Below are positions 11,201 to 23,793 of a stretch of DNA of 64,000 nt, in pieces. Below the pieces are notes generated by a model that saw nothing but the letters and a program-made list of their open reading frames with translations, was not told where the DNA came from and did no database searches. Where the stretch lies: the NCBI GenBank assembly GCA_027604505.1, contig JADIIX010000109.1, positions 1 through 64,000 of the forward strand, in the 5' to 3' direction. Numbering within the stretch: the stretch's first letter is position 1; each line of letters opens with the position of its first letter. The DNA comes from Gonapodya sp. JEL0774 (lineage: Eukaryota > Monoblepharomycota > Monoblepharidomycetes > Monoblepharidales > Gonapodyaceae). A program made the translations under genes and the position numbers.

Positions 11201-14200
11201 TGAAGTGGGCTAATTGCTTCCAAGGTGACGCACTAGCTATTGATGGGATAAGTGACCACATAGCTGAAGCCAGGAATCCACAGAAGGTCAGATCAACTCA
11301 GATCTACTTGAATCTCAGCCATACCTCTCAGTGTACCAGCCAAATACATCCGCCTTAAAACATGGAACTGGTCGTCTTCATTCAGTTTCTCGATATGCTG
11401 CGGCTCCTCGTGACTGGTCAGCTGTACAGGAACCAGTTTGCCACTTGGGAGCTGAATAAGATGATGAGCGCGCTCTTTCCAGAAGGAAGTTTAACTTCTT
11501 CTCACTTGACACCATACCACACCACCACACATCAAGGCTGGTCTCAATCCATATGGCAACTTTGTAGTGCCCACCTCGAAAACTTTCCCGTGTTTGATGG
11601 CGAGAGGATTGAATGCGTACGTCGAAATGGCGTCAACACCCCAAACTACAAAAACCGTTAGCGGATGTGAAACGGAACGCATGGGACCCGGTAGAGTATG
11701 CATTGGCTGGGTTTCCCACAGAACCCCAGAAACTGACTCTGAGAAAGACAACGCGTTAACTTAAGCCAGCTAAGTGACGTCCATGTACCAACCTGAACTT
11801 CGCGGAATGTGGTACCTATCTCCAGAGGCGGCATTCACAATCCACATAGTTGACGTCACATCTTCAACAACAAATCTTGCTCCATTTGAAGGGTGAGGGT
11901 AGACCCTTTGGACTGGCTGCCGTTATTATCAAGAACGCGACCAGAATCCCACTTGTACCATCTGTAATATTGGTGAAACCATCGCGGGTCTCTCACATGA
12001 GTGTGTTTGTAGCTATTCACTTGAATCCATTCCTCGTTGAAGGCCCAATGAGCCACCTCACCGGATTCAGTGCCATACACCAGGAACTCTTGTGTTAAAG
12101 TCGACGAAAAAATGGCCGCTGGAGACTCTAATCTGATTTTCCCTGCTATCGGGAATACTCTGTCAGCGCGGCTACTCTGTTCCTGGTCCGCGTTGTCCAA
12201 ATCAAACACTTGAAGGCGGCCGTCCGTCAGTAGCGCCGCACACCAACGCGACGAAACAGAGAGACTTTGAAGTGACGTCAGGGCACTCTGAAGCCAGACA
12301 AGATACCTCGGGAAGTTGCTCTAGGGTGTGAGGACTGATTTCAACTCACGAGCTTCAAAACATTTGGGTGTCCGTCTCGGTGATCCAGTAGGTGACAAAA
12401 GATGTTTGAGTTGCTAGAAATAGCAAGCTAGCACGAAACTTGAGCGGTGAGTACCTGCTTCTACAGCAACGTTTGATGATTTTCACTCACATGGAGAGGT
12501 CCCAATGCGACAAGCTCGATCTCCATATTTGTCGGTTTCACCACGCTCGGAGGTCCACACGCATTTCCTTGAATAAGACCTAAGCCAAGGTCGGTGATAG
12601 TTATCTCACGGAGGTCCGTCAGGTGAGCGACGCGAGATGACCACGAAGATGAGAGTTGCGGAAGGCGAGCGAGGAAGGTGTGTAATACACCACTGCCATA
12701 AAACAGAAAACAGTGCCATCCCTTGTTTGCAGATGCTGCTAAAGGGGAAGACGTCAATGAACTCACCGATTCGTGCTGATCGTTAAGAAACCTCCATCAG
12801 GACTCCAATCCGCAGCACCTAAGTGGCCCCTCTCCTCCTCCATTCGTAAGATATCCGACATCTCTCCCAAATCAGCGAGTTCATGAATTTTTACGGAGCC
12901 ATCGCCTACGACAGCAACTTTGCCAGAAGCGACAGAAACAGACACCGCGGCCAAGTAGTCACGGTGGTCACGCGAAGAGTGGAGCTCGGTGCCAACGCGA
13001 CTAGGATCTAGACACACAAAAATAGGTTGCAATGACCGTGATGGCAATATTTAGTGAAGCCAAAGCTCACCGGTGGTTACAGACACAACCCATCCATTAG
13101 AGAATCCGAGTAAAATGTTGCCTGCACCGAACCACTCGTACTGTACAATATCTCCGTATCTTTAAAGGCCATACCAGACGGTCAGTAGGAATTCAATAAA
13201 AGAACAGGTAGAATCCACTTACTTCTGTTGGAACGCCAGTTCAACAGGGCTCTTGGCGTTACCAATTTCTTGTATGAACAAATTGCGCTTTGAAACCACC
13301 ATGCTTAGAGCAGTGGATACAACGGACTTTATACCAGAACCCGGCGACCTGCGAACAGTTGCAAACTGCGTGACCAGGTGAGCCACTAGAGACACTCCTA
13401 GAGGCGACCCTGCAAAACATACTTTCATTTGTGATGGCTCTCCTTTCAAAGTGGTTTGGGTAATAGTCTCGCCGTTTCCGTTCGAGAGACTAAACTAATG
13501 ATGTTTCAAAGCAACAAAGTTAAGGTTCGTTGAATTTGAACATTGACCAACCAGGTGGGTGTGTCTTTCAGCTCAAGACCTGTGCGGTAATCTCCAACTA
13601 CTTACAGTTTTGTCATCACTTCCTAGTGCAAGAATAGCCCCGTCCGCCTCCTGCGCTGTTTTTGTTCCGTCCGTAGGTTCAGATTGATGCAGGATCGTTC
13701 CCCACCCTCCTCCGGTGATAGTTCCGGCGTGCTTCCCAAGCAACGGTGTTCTCTTAACATTTGGAGCGATTTGCATGAGGACAACGTTTCCTTTCATGCC
13801 GCCCAGAGCAATGCGTTCGCCTTTCAGGTCCCATCCCAACCACGAAGGTCCACGTAAATTAGTTTCAATGGTCCGGGAGACAGTGTTCCAGAGGTAAACA
13901 GTCCCAACAGAGGTTAATAGGGCGAGCATGTGGCCAGTTGGCGACCAGCTTAGTGTCACCGGTTCTCTACAAGACGCAAATCAAGTTTTCAAGTGAGCTC
14001 AAACTGAAAGGTCGCACCGGTAAGTGACACACGAATGACTGCATCTGCTTACCCGTCGAATGAAAACGAGTCTACCACGCTGCCGTTTCGGTCCCAAATG
14101 TATCCCACACTCGAAGACCTTGCATTCCAAAAATCAGGACGCGTGAGGTCAGAGAAGAACAGACTTTCCGAAACACCAAAGGAATTACTAGAGATCAGCA

Positions 14201-14397
14201 GTAGACTTACCCTGCCGCAGCAAGAAACGTCCCATGAGTTTTCTGCCATTGGAAATGTGGGGCACCGTTTCCAAGTTGAGACGCCGTGAAGTGCTTCTAG
14301 ATGGATTCCAGAACCGAAGACAGAGCAAATTTGCCAAATATGAGCACGAGCGCTGGTGTCCTCTGAGTCGGCAACAGCTGCTCCTGTTTACCTGCAT
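8230..14397 (-). CDS. IFT144: Intraflagellar transport protein IFT144/WDR19 (25 exons)
   Basis: Subunit of the IFT-A complex, which drives retrograde transport in cilia. Exons from the 5' end: 14392-14397, 14211-14296, 14053-14118, 13606-13966, 13223-13494, 13071-13159, 12767-13007, 12491-12692, 12350-12427, 11997-12287, 11793-11916, 11506-11738, 11325-11451, 10889-11263, 10529-10825, 10385-10468, 10227-10327, 10017-10160, 9897-9975, 9606-9835, 9316-9537, 9167-9248, 8956-9106, 8766-8889, 8230-8697. All phases agree, giving 1510 residues. WD40 propellers fill the N-terminal half ([18 protein letters not shown]). TPR-like helices follow ([23 protein letters not shown]). The end has two zinc ribbons: CPYC...CTEC and CPTC...CPMC after GRHMVASDW. 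The first exon would be only ATGCAG. A ~118-residue Ser/Gly-rich tail follows the last zinc pair and is longer than in animal orthologues. Confidence 0.95.
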
Positions 14398-14502
14398 TTG
14401 AGTGACCTCGCTAAATTTTAGTGTTCAAAGCACTCCACAATCTTCGATTTGACAATTATACATGGAATATTGACAGCCATCATAGACAATAGATCAGATT
14501 AT

Positions 14503-17061
14503 TCATAGAACTTCCAAATCCACGTGCTTTACCTCGGGAACCTCTTTCACGATTTGGGCTTCCAATCGGTCCACCTCCATCCCCAACTGATCTACAACAC
14601 CTCGCGCGTGCTCACTGAGGTAATCCTCAAGTTCTTTTTCGTTCTTCAACGACTTTGCCTTGGTCAATTCCACAGTCAAGAACACTGGTGTTGCGACGGG
14701 TCCAAGCAAAGCAGACCCTGTAGGCGGAGATTGACCAGCGGCGATGGCTTCACTGCGCTCGACTTGCCTACGAGCAATATAGCGTCGTGTAATCTCATCA
14801 GCATTGAAGTTGATTTCTGCCTTGAAGCGTGACCACTCTGGGCCAATGGATTGGGACTTGACATCATGGACGGACCTTCAAAGTGGTGGCAACTCATCGG
14901 TGTTCTTGTTCCGCGTTCATTATAATGGCCAAAGTAACTCACGTCACTACCGCATCTCTTTTCAGGACCTTAACTACTTTGTTGAGCCTGCTTGGTGACA
15001 TGGACGCACCCACAATCCCCGCAACATTTCTTCTTATGAGAAAAGTGGCGATCGCAGCTAAAAGACATCCGATGAGGAAAGAGCCTAAGGCGTCCCAACG
15101 ACTGTCACCTGTCCACTCCGCCAAGGAAAGACAGGTGAATGCAATAGCGACGCCGGTGACCGATCCAATGTCCTCAAAGAGGACCTGAACGGTGGTCGGA
15201 TCGGCACCACGACGGACTTTTTCACGTTTATGTGAAAGAATGATAGAATATGAAGCTCGCCACAAAGAGGGAGGCTTCAACGGGATAGACTCACTGTAGT
15301 CAAAAACGTTAACACCTGACCGCATACAGCCGACGAGATATGAACAGTCACAAGAGAACCCCGCCTCCCAACAGAACGGCAACTTACCAGCCGTCTTAGC
15401 GCTGCTGTAGATGGCCCTGAAAGCATATATCATCGTTCCTCCATCGAAGACAAGAGCACCCCCTAGTATTAATCGTGCGATGTAGGCATCAGTGAGAACT
15501 CCGCCTCCCTCGAGCATGCCCTGAATGCCGTGGAGAAGGGACACCCCTCCCCCTAGGAAAAAAATGCCGACACCCGACACAAGCTGGAAGCACAGCGCGG
15601 TAAGGGTGCGCACCAACACAAACGGTTTGTTGCAGTATTCAATTGATCCACAATGGTAGGAGCCACTCACTGCCCAGCCATAACGCTCCGCTGCAAAGCC
15701 ATACGGATGTTGAGGATCTTTTATGCAATGCAACAACAATTAAGGACCGAAGAAGTAGATGGCAGATTCTGAACCTACCAGGTGCTTGCATTGACCTCCA
15801 GATCCCTGAATGATAATAGACAAATATGTTGAAAAGAGTCGGTCAGTTAGCCATCCCTCCAGAGTTTGGAGGTTTTGCCTACCGAATGCCAGAAGCAGCT
15901 CGTTCAGTAAATCTGCGGTGCTGTGAATAGCTTCAGAGAACATGGAGGCTGACCCGGTGTATAGTGCTGCTGCAGCTTTAGCAACAAGAATAGTGAAATT
16001 GCTATTAAAAAAGAGTAGGCTGACCAATAAGATGGATTCGTGTGCGGGTTTTGCAAGTAACAAACCTAACAGACGCCAGCACGACCACCTTGAATGAGCC
16101 CTTGAGACCTATTTCACGCTGCGCACGGGTACCACCTGTGACAAGCGAAAAACGCAACTAACGTTTCAGGTAGAAAGAACCAAAAGTAGAACCACAGGAG
16201 GTGGACGTACCCACCATGTATCTGATCTCGACCTGTTTGACGCCGTTTCGACTTCCAGTCACCAATCCATTCGTCGTACTGATGATCTGTGGATCGAAAA
16301 ATTATTTGATCGTTCATAATAAGGTACCTCATCTTCACCGACATGTGTGTCCTGAATGAATGCTTCGGGCCGCGAAGCCATAGAGCTGGGTAACTTTGTA
16401 GTGGATGACCACAAAACTCACAATTAGTGGGTCTTTCTTCGTAAACATCTTGATGTTCATCCCTTTCCTTTTCAATCCAGCGTCTCACCCGCAGCGCTGT
16501 TTCTTCCGGAGACTCAACAACATCCCCTTCGCTAGAGTGCTCATAATCAAGCTTTTGAGGGTACGGATTGATCGAGCCTGGAGACGATACAGTGTAGGAC
16601 TCGCGCGGAAGGATTTGAGAAGATGCTGTTTCATTGGAGAAGGCCGACTTTGAAACGGACGGGTTGGATTCTGTTGAGCGCAACCTCTTCGCTGGTGACC
16701 ACCAACGGGGACTTGACGGCATCTCTCTTAAGAAGTTGGCTGGGCGTGCGTGGCAGACAGTATGTAGGTGATGGAGAAACTGGCTTGGTTCCTGCGATAC
16801 GAATACCGATCGTTTCTGATGCTCAAGCGGTGATGAAGTCCAACTAGGGGACGCGCTTGCGAAGCTTCGCGTACATTGCGATCGGAGAGGAGTCGCATGC
16901 AATGGATAGCGCGACTGCCAGGGTGATAACGATGACTCAATTCCGAGACTCGAGCGGGAACGGTTCCCTTTCCCATCGACCAATGCTGAAGAAGAGCTAG
17001 CTAAGGACGTAGCTGCAACGCATATTGAAACAGCTGGAGGTTTCAACCCTCGAGGTCGCAT
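14503..17061 (-). CDS. SLC30A9: Mitochondrial zinc transporter, ZnT9/SLC30A9 type (9 exons)
   Basis: Cation diffusion facilitator; human SLC30A9 exports zinc from mitochondria. Exons: 16215-17061, 16066-16108, 15883-16001, 15779-15805, 15671-15717, 15388-15583, 15295-15315, 14943-15216, 14503-14875; 648 residues with consistent phases. The CDF core has GSASMFSEAIHSTADLLNE (TM2 with the H-x3-D metal site), DPQHPYGFAAERYGW, GVGIFFLGGGVSLLHG and ADPTTVQVLFEDIGSVTG. The C-terminus (MEVDRLEAQI...VKHVDLE) is the ZnT9-specific ending. The ~280-residue first exon is basic and Ser-rich at its start, compatible with mitochondrial import, and holds a CEFCGHPL segment. Exons of 21 and 27 nt are needed to keep the frame through conserved residues. 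It starts 160 bp from the next gene and ends 105 bp before the IFT144 start, so promoters must be short. Confidence 0.92.
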
Positions 17062-17221
17062 GCGTGAAATAATTTTGTCTCACTGGAATTCACTTGCATA
17101 CAAATTACTTTGTATTGTGACATTAATAATTCAACAAACGGACACGTCATAACCTCCAGAAACTTCACAATAGCCATATATAACAACCGATTTAAAAGGG
17201 CTTAATTGTTGAATCGACCCA

Positions 17222-20200
17222 CTAGTACGGAACATCGGCTTCCTCTCCTTCAACTGCTCTCTCGAATCTCTCCGCGACCTTGAGTTTTAGCCAGTGCACC
17301 ATTTCTGTGGGCCACTTTATAGGAAGTTCCTCTAAAATTGCCTGCACAAGACGAGGTTCGGGGACTGATGGAATGGGCAAGGTCCCCACTTCACCCGTGT
17401 CTCCACTCCCTCTTTTGAAGTCCATGTCGTTCAGAAGATCTGAGAGTCCACCTTGATTCTTGGTCGAATAGTAGCGAAGCGCAATACCGACGACAAGGAA
17501 CTCCAAGAGAAGTAGTGTAAGGAGGAAAAGGAGGGAGACCAGCAAAACTCGAGATGGGGTTTTCACCGGCTGCCCACAACAGGGTCGCATGGCGGGGAAT
17601 GGCAGTAAGAAACACTCTTAAGCAGCTTTTATCGTGACTGCGACATATAAAAGAACCCACCATCCATCCCGCTACCTTGTTCCACGCAGTCCCCAGCAGA
17701 CCCCTCGTCTCCGAATTTCCTCGGATATTTCCGCTGGGCACAACTCCACCTAAGTTTTTCCTCTTGTGTACTCCGGTGGGATCTCCCAACCTGACGCTGC
17801 TTGTAGACCTCATTGACATCGTTGACGTCCGTCCCTGCAACGGTCCAGGGGACACACCTCGTAGGTCGTTCGTGCTTCCCACGTTTGATAGTCGCCTTGA
17901 GCGCGATGGTCGGTCTGGCAATCCCGCGTTGGAGGGCCGTCGTGATCTGTTGGCGGGGTCTTCTTGGAGGATAGCAGACTGGTGCCCCCAGTCCATCGGG
18001 CGCCCGTGCGCATCAACCAGCATATAAGACGCTTCTGGTCCGGGGCTTCGAAAAAGCTTTTTCGTCGACACAGAATAGAGGTGACGTAAGCAAACGCCAC
18101 CCACCTGGCACCTCCGTAGTAGTACGGACCCGAGGGACCTACATGGGATGGCCGACGAGATGGTTGCCCCCTAATTCATGAACAGGACTGTTACACTTGA
18201 ATTCACAACTGAGATTGCGTGTTCCCAACTCACCCCTCGCCCTGTCCTGAACCTGGCCCACCAAACACCATCGAATGTTCCGGCAACTGAAAGTTTCTGG
18301 AGAGAGGTTCAATACGACCGGACAGAGGTGAAGAAGGGGACGGGTTAGGGGAAGAAACTAGCGAAACGGAGCCGGGAGGACCATAGCCTGGTGCATATCC
18401 AGGATTATAACCCCCAGGATATGATGCCGGATTGGGCGGAACCATTCCACTGTTGTGTGGCCAGCCTGGGTGCGGAACGCGCCCTGGGGACACTGATCTC
18501 ATTCTTTGGTCGTACCCGGGTGGATACTGATTGGGATGCGGCTGTCGCCCTCTTGAAACAGATCGCAGCTGGCCGTTAGGAGGGCCTCCTGCGGCTCGAT
18601 TTGGCGAAGCTGACCGGGAACGGGCAGTACGGTACGCTCCACCAGGCACCATCAACGCAGAGGGATCCGGTGGTGCAGTTGGACGTGCCGTTGAATGTTG
18701 ACGGACTCCTGCAAGCGTGGGTCCCTTGGGAGGATTAGAATCGTGTGGTAAGAATCGTGAACGAAGGCGGCCACGTTCACCCAGGGGGGATTCATCCTGC
18801 AGACCCATGGGTAATCCAGTGGTCTGTAGCAGAACAAATGGGGAATGAGAATGCCGAGAATGAACCCTCCACCAAATAGCCGACCCTGCACTCACAGATT
18901 CTGGACTCTTCATGCCAATTGGAGTTTCCAGACCCTGTTTCTCACTCACACTGTCTGTTTCAGATTTCCTCAGGCGGGCGACAAGGGCGGCAGCAGAGGT
19001 GACTGGTTTTCCGGCACCATTCTGTCCTTCGTGGGTCGCATTCAGCGAGTCTGCTCTTACACCACTCATCTCCGCCGAGGGTTGACCAAAAACCATGGGG
19101 GCTGGACGGGGAAGGATAGGACGAGAGCGCAAGGCAGCATAACCAGGCGACGACTCAACGCCAGTTGGCGATTCTGGTTTCCGTGTGGTAACGGGAGGCT
19201 CTCCTGAAGTCCCATCGTGGACACCGGATTCCAAGGCACCCCTATCACGAGCTGCGAAGAAGGTGTGCGGGCTGCTCTTCGATCTGTCGTGGTCGACATT
19301 ATGTTCAGGTTGACGGTGTGAGGTGGCCCCGAATTGCCCCACGCTTGTATCCCCAACAGATGGCGAATCTGCTTTTGCGCCCACCATGCCTCCAATCTCC
19401 CGCGCTCGGCGCCAATTTTCGAGTTTCGATGTCACAGGCGTACTTGATTGTGGAGACTGTCGGTCAATCTTCGACGTCGGTCCCTTCGAATAAGGGTCCT
19501 CGTTTGCAAGGCTCGTATGGTCCATCTTCCCACCTGCTCGAGTTTCAGCAGGGTCTGGGCCTGTACCAAATCTGCTGAGTATCCGTAGAGCGTTACTGGG
19601 TGTCCGGGGATCATCCGAGTGACCATACGTAGTGCTGGTCGTACCCGACATTCCATGATACGCTGATGATGTTCGTGTTGAAAGGGACGAGTATGCAGAA
19701 TCGGCAGCGGTCTGATGTGAGAAGCGGTGTTTGTTAGTTCTGACACGTCCTGCACTCAGGTCCGCATATCACAGGGCATCGAAGGCCAAAGTACACCCAT
19801 CGGCTAAGATCAAACGCAGCGGTACTGTCGCAAGCACTTCGCTCCTCTTCGAGAAGAGAAAAGCCCCGAAGGCTGCAATAACCAAACAATCTTGCAATAC
19901 AACCATACTTCCCACCGTTTGTATCGCCAAAAGTCCATCATAAGCCCCACTTGAGACTCACCCCTCCAATCCCGTTTCCCCGCCTCAAACTCTCCGCACC
20001 CGCAACTGCCGCCTTCGCTGCGTCCACCAGCTCCTCCGGACTCGGAGCGCTCCTCAGAGGGCCATCCAAGGAGTCCCCGCGATATGCCGCCAGCCCATCC
20101 GATCTATCCGTTCGTTCGATAGTCTGGGTGCGACCTCGCACGTCGGTGGAGTTACCAGCCGCTGATGTGCCGAGCTGTTTGGCGGGCGGAGTGGAGCTCG

Positions 20201-20240
20201 GATCGGCGGTCCGGATGGAAGGACGGAAATTATGAAGCAT
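17222..20240 (-). CDS. Pro/Ser/Gly-rich protein with C-terminal membrane anchor
   Basis: Not recognised. Proposed exons 19962-20240, 18234-19711, 18105-18138, 17661-18056 and 17569-17222 keep phase and give 844 residues. The first ~580 residues are low complexity, with RSVSPGR repeats and a PGGYNPGYAPGYGPPG tract, so probably disordered. After a second Ser/Arg-rich stretch comes a single strongly hydrophobic segment (RVLLVSLLFLLTLLLLEF) about 105 residues before the stop, followed by a soluble acidic/basic tail. A long disordered region on one side of a single anchor suggests a tail-proximal membrane protein of an internal or plasma membrane; topology is not determined. The 34-nt exon 3 is the weakest part: its phase fits, but another frame there (PYYYGGA) looks more like the rest of the protein. 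Confidence 0.6.
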
Positions 20241-20575
20241 CGAGAGTGCTGATAGGATGGCAACGGGATACTGTGGCTCACAGCTGGAGACGTTATTTGG
20301 ATGACAGGCTTGGAAAAACAGTCAAGCATACTATGCACAGCACGGGATCCCCTCCAAACCCGCGCACCCTTCCCAACCACGGTTAGGTCCTCAAAAATAG
20401 GCGAAAGTCGTATTCCAAAGTTTGCAACCTAATCTGTACACACAAACCCGCGAACGGGTGCCCGTCCACGAATCCGAACCTAACGTTACTTTCCCTTTCA
20501 ACGCCCCGTGGTGTACCAGGATCACGCACAACCATGTGACAACCACCGGGACATGCACTTACAGCCAAGCGATGC

Positions 20576-21869
20576 TCACTGAGGTGGCCTGAATTGGGGG
20601 AAGCCTGGTGGAGGAGCGCCAGGGGGCATGCCTGCCGGGGGTCCCCCCTATTTTATAGAAAGAGAAACGTCAGGGGAGAGGGGATTTTCAGTTCAGTTGC
20701 AATCACGAAAATAATCAGTGAAAGCCGCAGGTGACAGCACAATCCAGATGGTCCAACAACACAGGGCCATCAAATATTCCGAACAAAACCCGAAGTCAGT
20801 CGCGATGTGGATAAGGTTTGTCTCATCGACCTTGCGAAGGGCCATCTGAAGTAGCAAATATTTTGTATATCGTTCAACATCATCCAGGGTTTCTGTCTCT
20901 TGCTTTGATGATCTTTTCCCACCCATCTTTCCACCATTTCATCTTTGCCATCGCCGCAGAGAAGATCTCACAACTCACCATCGGAGGTCTGAAACCGGGA
21001 GGTGGCATCATGCCTGGAGGCATCATTCCAGGAGGAGGCATCATTCCAGGGCGGAACCCAGGAGGGGGCATCTTGACGATCGAGGAGGTTGTGTATTAGC
21101 GCAGTTGCCCTTTCGTGGTTTCTCGGATACTCACCCCGGGGAATCCAGGGGGAGGTGCACCGGGCATAGGGGGTGCACCAGGAGCAGGCATTCGGCCGTA
21201 CGAGACGGGAGCTGCTGCTGCAAGGGGGCGGGCACCTGGAGCCATCATACCCGGTGGTGGCCCGCCGACGCCACGGACAGGACCAGCGAGACCTAAGGGG
21301 AAAGGCGAGGTGAATGAGTGAGATAATATGACCATAGTATGACCATGAGATGTGATGAGAGAAGATCGTCTCAGAAAGGAGGGGGACACGTTACAGATGT
21401 ATTAACACGCAAAAACGCGAATTTTTGTGGCACATCTTCCTGGAGCTCTCAGGAAATAGAGACAATGAGACTCACCTGGCATGCCCATTGGGTTGACCGG
21501 CAGCCCTCTCCCTGCAGGTCGTCCTATACCCGGGCCACCGCCCAATCCTGCCCCTCTCAACCTCTCATCCGCCGTGGGTGGAGGTGCTTCGACGGAAATG
21601 CTTACTATACACTCTCCCCGCAAAATGACGAGACCCAAGCTCCTCTTCTCCTCTCGCTCGGGCGGCCGCTCTGCCTGTGCCGTCGTCGTGCCCGCAGCGG
21701 TCGTTGCCTTTCCCTTTGGCCTGACCTTGCGGAACTCTTCGCACTCGGAAATGACCAGATTCATGTGCTTATCGAAGGCAATCATTTGGCCGACAAACAT
21801 GCGACCGTCTTGAATGGTGATGCGGAGGCGGAAGTTAAGGAGGGCAAGGATTTTGGAGTTTTTTGACAT
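20576..21869 (-). CDS. SNRPB: Small nuclear ribonucleoprotein SmB/B' (4 exons)
   Basis: Core Sm protein of spliceosomal U snRNPs. Exons 21476-21869, 21135-21292, 20979-21071, 20576-20647; 238 residues. Residues 1-90 form the Sm fold: MSKNSKILALLNFRLRITIQ, then DGRMFVGQMIAFDKHMNLV (Sm1) and LGLVILRGECIVSI (Sm2) with the RG that contacts the U-rich RNA. The C-terminus has the typical Pro/Gly/Met-rich tail (repeats of GMMPPPG, PPPGFRP and APPPGFP). Intron 3 is 331 bp and contains a short open frame that I treat as chance. The last exon supplies GAPPPGFPQFRPPQ before TGA. Confidence 0.96.
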
Positions 21870-22690
21870 GCTCTGAAGGAAGGGGAGTGTTGGGAGTATT
21901 GGGGGAATTGACCGGGAAAACATTAATTTTTCCGGCGAAGGAACAGATAAGCTGTAAGAATTCATTTGCGAACAAAAGAACGTCCGAAAAAATGGCGGGG
22001 GTTCCCCGGTACGGTTGTGGAACGCACGTTGATCACAAGGACGAGGAAGTTGAAATCCGTCAGTCCACAACGATTGCTGAGACTCGATCTCTCTCCCTTA
22101 TGGAAAAGGGTGCTCAATTCGTCCCCCCCAGTGCGCAAATGATTTAATGCGCAGCATCCGAATTGCTGCGCGCAAGTTCTCTCCACGTCAATGCCCGAGT
22201 CTCCGGCCAAGCAGAGTGACATATGCACGCAAAGGGCTCCTTTTTCATTCGATATGAGTTGTGTATGGTCATACTACTCACCAATTTGGACATGTTTGCG
22301 GCGTTTCAAGAGGGGAAGGCGAAAGGAGGAAACGGGTGGGGGATCGACGGCGGGTCGAAAAGGCGGAGAAACCGCAAAGCACCGAGACAACGCGAACACC
22401 TGATGCAACGGGTTTGGAGAAGCGAGAACTGCAGAGGGAGAGGACCACCCTTCCCAGGGGCCTGATGCACGCTCCAACCCACAAGAAAAACAAGAAGTTT
22501 TGTATTATTTGCTGTACGCCGCCCGATAGCAGAACCTACATTTGAAATTTTGCTTCTCAATTTCGTAGTATCTATGAGCGTATTCCATCCCTCAAATCCC
22601 TCCTGCTGAAGGGACTGTTGGGAAAACGGGGTTAAACTACTGTTCATACACACCCAACGCCCACCGTTTCCGTATTATTTCTGACCCAAG
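21870..22690. promoter_or_regulatory. Divergent intergenic region SmB/uS8m
   Basis: Head-to-head spacer of about 820 bp between the SmB start (-) and the mitochondrial uS8 start (+). It must hold both promoters. I see no clear TATA or repeated operator; the overlapping short frames here have no family features. Confidence 0.4.
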
Positions 22691-23161
22691 ATGGCACCTA
22701 TCCACGACCTTTCTTCCCACATCACCAACGCTTTCCGCGCAGGCCTCCGACAAACTGCAGTACGGGCGACAAAACGCAACTTTGCTGTCTGCCAAATCCT
22801 TTACAAAGAAGGCTTTCTCTCCGCTATATACAAGGGCGACGTCCATGGACCCGATAATGTGGGTCATCCAGTACCTGTTACCCCGGACAATGTTGCCATA
22901 CGCAGACTCTGGCTGGACCTCAAGTACCGCGACAACTTGCCCGTTCTTCGAGAGATGAAAGCCATCTCCAAATCTAGTAGGCGAGTCTACGCCACTCTAG
23001 ATGAGCTCAAAGCTGTCGCCGCAGGGAAGAGGGCCCACAGTTTACTCAAACCTCAGGTACTCGGTCAGGTCACCATTGTTGAAACAGAGTACGGCATCAT
23101 GGAGCTCACTGAGGCGCTCAAACTGGAGATTGGTGGGGAGGTTCTCGCCATTGTGGTGTAG
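22691..23161 (+). CDS. MRPS8: Mitochondrial small-subunit ribosomal protein uS8
   Basis: Intronless frame of 156 residues. It opens with MAPIHDLSSHITNAFRAG, the uS8 start (D-x-x-x-x-I-x-N-A) followed by the region that contacts 16S-type rRNA helix 21. The segment CQILYKEGFLSAI is the conserved L-x-x-E-G-F-I pattern. The C-terminal half (KSSRRVY, then GIMELTEALKLEIGGEVLAIV) corresponds to the family's S-x-P/S-G-R-R-x-Y and the G-I-M/L-T-x-x-A-x-x-x-x-x-G-G-E ending. Bacterial-like sequence in a nuclear gene, with slight length excess over bacterial S8, fits the fungal mitochondrial protein (Mrps8 type). No cleavable presequence is obvious. Confidence 0.88.
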   Translation: MAPIHDLSSHITNAFRAGLRQTAVRATKRNFAVCQILYKEGFLSAIYKGDVHGPDNVGHPVPVTPDNVAIRRLWLDLKYRDNLPVLREMKAISKSSRRVYATLDELKAVAAGKRAHSLLKPQVLGQVTIVETEYGIMELTEALKLEIGGEVLAIVV

Positions 23162-23457
23162 GAACTGGGTTTGCTGCTTCTCGAGACTGAGGGCGATGGG
23201 GTATTGGCGCAGGAACAGGAGATGATAGAAATTGGTGGTGATTCTGGAGAGCTGGACTGGTGGAAAACCCCCCTCCTCTCCCTTGACTCCAAGTCTGCAT
23301 ACTCCACTGCTATATACATCGGAATTGTAGTGGGGTCTATCAACAGATGTGGGTGAAGCGGCCTCTGACCACGAAGAACACATCCCACATCCTCTCGAGA
23401 GAATGAGGACCGAACCTACTCTACACCAATGTTCATAACCTAGACTTCTCTCGCAGA

Positions 23458-23712
23458 TTAGTTGATGTTGGAAAAGGGGAAGTCTCGTATATAGATTGGA
23501 CGATTAATGACTCTGGCGTAAAACAGGACAGGCTGATAATCATATGCATACATTGACAAATCGTTCCTCTGTCCAGGTTTGAGACTGCTCTGCACCTCAT
23601 TTCCACTATGTTTGTAGGGAGCAAGGATGCTCAGTGCTTCAGACAATGAGGGAACACGCGGATAATTCGCCCACCAAGATTGTGTCTCAGCGTCTGGTTG
23701 GGGTCTTCGCAT
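23458..23712 (-). CDS. Small protein of 84 residues, unknown
   Basis: Not recognised. The frame runs from ATG at 23712 to TAA at 23458. It has a compact, non-repetitive composition unlike nearby shadows: aromatic and proline-rich, with WWANYPRVP near the start, SSLKPGQRNDLSMYAYDYQP in the middle and YARVINRPIYIRDFPF at the end. It has no membrane segment and one internal basic/proline stretch. The start lies only 81 bp from the divergent start of the next plus-strand gene, so the two could share a promoter. It could be a small organellar or complex-accessory subunit, but that is a guess. Confidence 0.5.
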   Translation of the reverse strand: MRRPQPDAETQSWWANYPRVPSLSEALSILAPYKHSGNEVQSSLKPGQRNDLSMYAYDYQPVLFYARVINRPIYIRDFPFSNIN

Positions 23713-23793
23713 TTGAGTTCACTCACGGCATATCACACAAACACCAACGGGAATCGGAAGTGCTCTCTTTCACCATTCTACTCGGATATTAAG

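Noticed and set aside
13416-13430. A 13-nt intron in IFT144 exon 5 (gtatgttttgcag)
   Set aside because: Too short to splice; reading straight through keeps the frame and the downstream conserved residues.
20693-20926. 77-codon frame in intron 3 of SmB, starting MGGKRSSKQETETLDD
   Set aside because: Lies fully inside an intron with good splice sites on both sides; no known family; likely chance.
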